Part shown: positions 60,482 through 64,000 of the stretch, one piece after another
Position numbering within the stretch: the first letter of the stretch is position 1
Layout: every line of letters starts with the position of its first letter
Assembly (NCBI GenBank): GCA_001767455.1
Contig: MELC01000030.1
Span: forward strand, 232,221 to 296,220
Reading direction: 5' to 3'
Source: Acidobacteria bacterium RIFCSPLOWO2_12_FULL_66_21
GTDB lineage: Bacteria; Acidobacteriota; Vicinamibacteria; Vicinamibacterales; 2-12-FULL-66-21
DNA: 64,000 nucleotides
Notes under the pieces: model-generated
Seen by the model: only the letters and a program-made list of their open reading frames with translations
Databases searched by the model: none
What the model was told of the DNA's origin: nothing
Position numbers and translations under genes: made by a program

Positions 60482-60690
60482 CTACACTGCCGCCGGTCGA
60501 GCCGCGGCCGTCCAGCTCGTGATCACGTTGAAGCCGTTCGTCCGGTACTCGGTCATCCTGTTCAAGACGTCCGTGACGCTGCTGACGTCCACCAACGACT
60601 CCACCAGCCGTTCGGGGTGCAGCGCGCCGGTCGCGACCATCGACAGCAGGCCCGGGTAGCTCGTCGCCGGGCAGCCGAGGCTGGACGCGC
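60482..60690 (-). pseudogene. C-terminal fragment of a zinc-type alcohol dehydrogenase
   Basis: Minus-strand frame ends ...LGCPATSYPGLLSMVATGAL then HPERLVESLVDVSSVTDVLN and RMTEYRTNGFNVITSW. This resembles the last 60 residues of MDR alcohol dehydrogenases. The N-terminal Zn and Rossmann parts are absent; the frame runs into the oppositely oriented kinase-BRCT fragment near 60670-60690. Confidence 0.5.
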
Positions 60691-61127
60691 GGGCGCGGAT
60701 CCGCACGGCCGACGTCCGCGAGCTCTCGCGCAGCGACCAGCTCAAGGAGATCATCCACCGCTGCATCGGCGAGCGTCGCAAGCGCTACGAAAGCGCGGAC
60801 GAGATGATCGAGGCGCTCGGCACGCCGCCGCCGCGCCTGAAGCCGGGCGTGCTGCGCACGCTGAAGAACGTGCACCTGGCGTTCACGGGATTCCTCAGCA
60901 GGCCGCGCCGCGAGGCCATGCGCGCCGCGAAGCGTGCCGGCGCCATCATCCACGGCGGTCCCTCGGCGAAGACGACCGTGGTCGTCCGCGGCCGGCCGAA
61001 CCCGCAGCAGGCCGCCGGCAAGGACGGTGGCCTGAAGCTGATGGAGATGAAGCGGCTGCGCGAGAAGGGGCATCGCATCACGCTGCTGAACGAGACGCAG
61101 TTCTGGCGGCTCGCGTCGAGGCGGTAA
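60669..61127 (+). pseudogene. C-terminal fragment of a kinase-like protein with BRCT domain
   Basis: Frame reads QLKEIIHRCIGERRKRYESADEMIEAL (the end of a Ser/Thr kinase domain) followed by LKNVHLAFTGFLSRP, IIHGGPSAKTTVVVRGRPNP and GHRITLLNETQFWRL, which is a BRCT-like domain. The kinase catalytic part is missing and no start is present upstream. An internal ATG at 60804 could express the BRCT part alone. Confidence 0.5.
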
Positions 61128-61137
61128 GTCGAGCGCT

Positions 61138-61759
61138 GTGGATCTCCCGCACGCGATACGGGCGCTTCAGTCCCGTAATTACCGGCTGTTCATCGGCGGG
61201 CAGCTCGTGTCGCTCATCGGCACCTGGATGCAGATGGTGGCGCAGGCGTGGCTCGTCTACCGGCTCACCGAATCGCCGCTCCTGCTGGGGCTCGTGGGAT
61301 TCGCTAGCGGCACGCCGAGACATGCACGGCCTCGGGCGGTGGATCGCGGCCTCCGCCTCCGGTTTCGGCGCGTGCCTCGTTCTCTTTTCGCTCTCGGGCT
61401 CGCTCTGGCTCTCGGCGGTCCTGCTCGTGCCCGTCGGCTTCTTCATGATGCTCGGGATGGCGGCGTCGAACACGCTCATCCAGGCGATGGTTCCGGATCG
61501 GCTGCGCGGTCGCGTGATGGCCGTCTACTCGATGATGTTCATGGGCATGGCGCCGCTGGGCGCGTTGACGGCGGGCGCATTGGCGACGCCAATCGGCGCC
61601 CCGGCGACCGTGGCCCTCGGCGGAGCGGCGTGCATCGTCGGTGGCCTGGTATTCGGCGCGCACCTGCCGTCGCTGCGCGGCCCGGCGCGCAAGCTCATCG
61701 CGACGCAGCAGATGACCGCCGGCGCACCGCCCGACGAGGCGCTCCGCAGCGACCCGTGA
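61138..61759 (+). pseudogene. MFS transporter (EntS-like), internally deleted and frameshifted
   Basis: GTG 61138 begins LPHAIRALQSRNYRLFIGGQ then LVSLIGTWMQMVAQAWLVYR, a normal EntS/MFS_3 N-terminus, until about 61301. The sequence then continues in another frame with ARRDMHGLGRWIAASASGFG and PDRLRGRVMAVYSMMFMGMA to the TGA at 61757, which is the C-terminal third. About half of the protein is missing and the frames disagree, so it is inactive. Confidence 0.8.
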
Positions 61760-62290
61760 GCCGCCGAGCAGCACCAGGAGCAGCCGCTGTCGTCTATTTC
61801 GCTGTTGTGATGATTTGAGTCACGACCCGAACGGGAATCCGGTCCTTGAACTCCTTCGGAGCGGCCATCAGGCCCTGAAAACGATAGGAAGCATTAGCGG
61901 GGGCTGGAGGCAACAGAACGCCCGCGGGGTCTGGAGGCAACAGAACGCCCGTTCTCAGACTCGCCGCCGCGCTCCGCTCTGACACAGCGGAGGACCGCGA
62001 TGGAGATTGGCAGGTCATCGGCAGGCCGCGACCCAGGCCGCGAGGGCGCGCGCATCATCAATGTCATCGTCCACCGGGCTCGTCCGCCGGTTTCTCCTTT
62101 TCCTGACGTCGAACAGGCCCCGCTGTCCTGCCCATAGGGCAGCCCTGTAGCGCTACCGCCTCAAAGTCCTCCATGTCGTGTTGTGTCGTGTTTCGCCTGT
62201 TGCGCGAGCCGGCGGTTCCGGGCATCGTTGCACGCAAACAAACCCAGATTCCGAAATCGGCCGTTCAATCGCCCGAGAAAGGGAGGGTCC
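61760..62290. other. Intergenic region without a confident gene
   Basis: Contains a 27-bp tandem repeat (61904-61951), a degraded REP-like element near 62141-62159 and a minus-strand frame (61794-62018) whose end reads FQGLMAAPKEFKDRIPVRVV then TQIITTAK. That frame has no recognised homology and the repeat lies in it, so I do not call it a gene. Confidence 0.5.
61904..61951. repeat. Two copies of a 27-bp direct repeat
   Basis: The 21-base core CTGGAGGCAACAGAACGCCCG occurs at 61904 and 61931. In the minus frame it would read GVLLPPDPA-type nonapeptides. Confidence 0.85.
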
Positions 62291-63301
62291 GTGGCGCCCC
62301 GACGACTTCGTCGCGCAGCAACAACGTCGGTATTGCTCGCGGCACTCATGCTCCAGGTGCAGGCAGCCGCACAAGGATGGACCTGTCCGGTCTGCGGCCA
62401 AATACGGCATGGAGGGACCGAAGCGAGCCTGCGCGTGCACATTTGCTCCGCACACCCGGCCACCGCCGGATGCCCGGGCGCGCGAGCGCGGGCGAACCCG
62501 GCGCAGCCGGCACCTATCGTCAACGGAATCATCGGAGTGATAGGGGGCCTGTTGAGCACGCTCAGCTCGAGGGGCATTAACGAACCGCATTTTCGAGAGC
62601 TGAGTCCGTCCGTGATTCAGCGGCAGTACATCGAGGAGGCCAATCGACGGGCCGCCGAGGAGGCCGAGCGCGCCCGGCAGCGCCGGCGGGAGGCGTTCGA
62701 GCGCGGGAGGCGGGAGGTGCTGCAGAACATGAGGGGACGTGCGGTCAGCGGCGGCGAGTTGGAGATGCGAGGCAGAAGGACGGCGGGCGAGCTGGAGTTC
62801 CGGGAAACGCGGTCGTCCAGCCGGGTGTTGTCCATGCCGGCGGCGGTCGTGAGACGGGTCGATCAGTTGTCACAGACAGTCGCCGTCACAGAAGACATGG
62901 TGCGGCGAGTGGAGGAGACGACGTCGACAACCAGCACGTACACCCCTGAGCCGTTGCCGGACGATCTCTGGGAGACGCTGAAAGAAGAGACGCGTGCACG
63001 GCAGCGGCAGTGGCTCGCCACACAGATTACAAGACGGCTGCCGGAGGAGTGGGTGACGGAGCTGCGCAACGCGGCGCGAGCGTGGATGCAGCTGCCCAAC
63101 GCGAACACGAACCCTGCCAGGGAGCAGCTCGACCGCTTCAGGGCGCGGGCGATTGGAGAGCTGCAATGGCGCGCCAAGACGTCGGCGACTCCGTACGCCG
63201 AGCGCGCGCTGATTTATGAGTTCCAGACGCCGCAGCACTTCGAAAAACGGGTGCTCCCCGCGCTGTTGTCGCTCGGCGCCGACCCTTCGGTGGCGCGATG
63301 A
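62291..63301 (+). CDS. Secreted protein of unknown function with C2H2-like finger and coiled coil
   Basis: 336 residues from GTG 62291 (GGGAGGG seven bases upstream; signal peptide RRAATTSVLLAALMLQVQAAAQ). Right after cleavage, WTCPVCGQIRHGGTEASLRV then HICSAHP has C-x2-C and His spacing like a C2H2 zinc finger, unusual outside the cytoplasm. Residues about 105-190 are Glu/Arg-rich and helical (EANRRAAEEAERARQRRREA), probably coiled coil. The C-terminal half is helical and unrecognised. Coupled by four bases to the next gene. Confidence 0.65.
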   Translation: MAPRRLRRAATTSVLLAALMLQVQAAAQGWTCPVCGQIRHGGTEASLRVHICSAHPATAGCPGARARANPAQPAPIVNGIIGVIGGLLSTLSSRGINEPHFRELSPSVIQRQYIEEANRRAAEEAERARQRRREAFERGRREVLQNMRGRAVSGGELEMRGRRTAGELEFRETRSSSRVLSMPAAVVRRVDQLSQTVAVTEDMVRRVEETTSTTSTYTPEPLPDDLWETLKEETRARQRQWLATQITRRLPEEWVTELRNAARAWMQLPNANTNPAREQLDRFRARAIGELQWRAKTSATPYAERALIYEFQTPQHFEKRVLPALLSLGADPSVAR

Positions 63302-64000
63302 GGAGGAAGCCGCTGCTGGCGGCGATCGCCGTGGCGTTGTCGTGCACGTACGCGGCGCCGCTGGGCCTCGAACGATCCGGCCCGCAGACAGCCGCAGCAC
63401 CCACGCGGTCGCCGGAGGCGGAGCGCGCGCTCGCGGCAGGCCAGGCGGCAATCGCCCGAAAGGACTGGTCCGCCGCAATTGGGGCGCTGACGGCTGCGGA
63501 CTCGGCGGCACCGCTCGACCCGACCGTCATCCGCCTTCTCGGCATGGCCCATGCGCATGCCTCGCACGATCTGGCCGCACTTGCCTGGCTGCAATGCTAC
63601 CTGGCGCTCGCTCCCGCGGCGCCGGACGCCCTCGATGCGTATCAGCGCGCGCAACGCCTGGCGCTGCTGGCACAGATCAAGACAGGGCGTCTCATCGAGC
63701 ACGCGCAGGGCGCCCTGGAAGATCTCTCGGCGCTTTCGTTGCCCCGTCCTGCGGCGCGCAACCTCGCTCGACACACGGCGCTTCTCGCGCTCGTCATCGG
63801 CGACACGACCGGCGCCCAGGCCGCGGTCGCCACGGTTGCGCCCGACGACCAGGATGCCCTGTGGGCGGAAGTCAAACACGCGATCGCGTCCTACACGCTG
63901 AGACGTTCGGAGGGGCCTTCGTCGGCCTCCGCCGCATCGCAGTGGCGAGCCCTTGCGCGATCGTTGTCGGGTCGCCGCGAAGTCGTGGCGCTCGGCCGCG
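63298..64000 (+). CDS. Exported TPR-like protein (partial at window end)
   Basis: Begins MRRKPLLAAIAVALSCTYAA, a signal peptide, overlapping the preceding gene (ATGA). EAERALAAGQAAIARKDWSA then AIGALTAADSAAPLDP is a TPR-like helical hairpin, and more helical pairs follow. No stop appears before position 64000. Together with the preceding gene it may form an envelope-associated pair. Confidence 0.6.
   Translation, partial: MRRKPLLAAIAVALSCTYAAPLGLERSGPQTAAAPTRSPEAERALAAGQAAIARKDWSAAIGALTAADSAAPLDPTVIRLLGMAHAHASHDLAALAWLQCYLALAPAAPDALDAYQRAQRLALLAQIKTGRLIEHAQGALEDLSALSLPRPAARNLARHTALLALVIGDTTGAQAAVATVAPDDQDALWAEVKHAIASYTLRRSEGPSSASAASQWRALARSLSGRREVVALGR

Noticed and set aside
1-64000. tRNA, rRNA, insertion sequences, integrases or prophage genes
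   Set aside because: I looked for T-loop-like arms, rRNA-conserved stretches and transposase or integrase motifs and saw none, although no covariance search could be run.

Overview
The window is GC-rich, densely packed DNA that looks like a member of the Acidobacteriota, most likely Vicinamibacteria. This is inferred from gene content. It includes an orphan FtsX/MacB-type permease of the acidobacterial (ADOP) kind, a winged-helix/TPR regulator, an Oar-like TonB receptor with an N-terminal carboxypeptidase-regulatory-like domain, many secreted metallopeptidases (M1, M3, M13, M49, DUF885) and paired amidohydrolases. No rRNA, tRNA, CRISPR array, insertion sequence or prophage was seen.

Layout. 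1-2.2 kb: an ArsR-methyltransferase fusion followed by the start of metH (methionine cycle); metH is broken by a heptamer repeat array. 2.4-13.7 kb: secreted NTF2-like protein, peptidases M13 and M1, a small hydrolase, a BNR/sialidase-like secreted protein, a TetR regulator and oligoendopeptidase F. 13.8-19.1 kb: an MFS exporter, a dead cyclophilin gene and a 992-residue DUF349 protein. 19.1-28.5 kb: two amidohydrolases, a two-component system, an MFS protein and the orphan permease. 28.5-34.3 kb: a conserved hypothetical, a class A beta-lactamase-like hydrolase, a ferritin-like diiron candidate, the DUF2157/GDYXXLXY pair and a secreted barrel-like protein. 34.4-45.9 kb: winged-helix/TPR regulator, HEAT-cyclophilin fusion, dipeptidyl peptidase III, MBL/beta-CASP nuclease, PLP deaminase, MTHFR-like protein. 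45.9-50.1 kb: aminotransferase, gene remnants, an internally deleted phosphoesterase and a DUF885 protein. 50.2-58.1 kb: a co-directional lipid-type cassette (FabG-like SDR, KASIII-like thiolase, acyl-CoA ligase, alpha/beta hydrolase, TetR) downstream of a TonB receptor. 58.1-64 kb: sodium symporter plus hydrolase, three truncated genes side by side, and two linked secreted proteins of unknown function.

Three features run across the window. First, ten or more loci carry tandem 7-bp repeats of several unrelated unit sequences, mostly between genes but also inside metH and the M13 gene. Second, palindromes preceded by GTAG occur in both orientations and look like RAYT-type REP elements with compensatory stem changes. 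Third, many genes have a TANNNT -10 hexamer ending only 6-9 nt before the start codon, which implies widespread leaderless transcription and helps choose starts.

A further theme is gene decay by precise internal deletion (cyclophilin, YncE/phosphoesterase, MFS, kinase-BRCT and alcohol dehydrogenase fragments). This is either genuine genome erosion or an assembly effect and needs read-level checking. The least familiar functional unit is the 50-55 kb cassette: it has the same four enzyme families as the olefin/beta-lactone OleABCD pathway, but its thiolase lacks the usual His and Asn.
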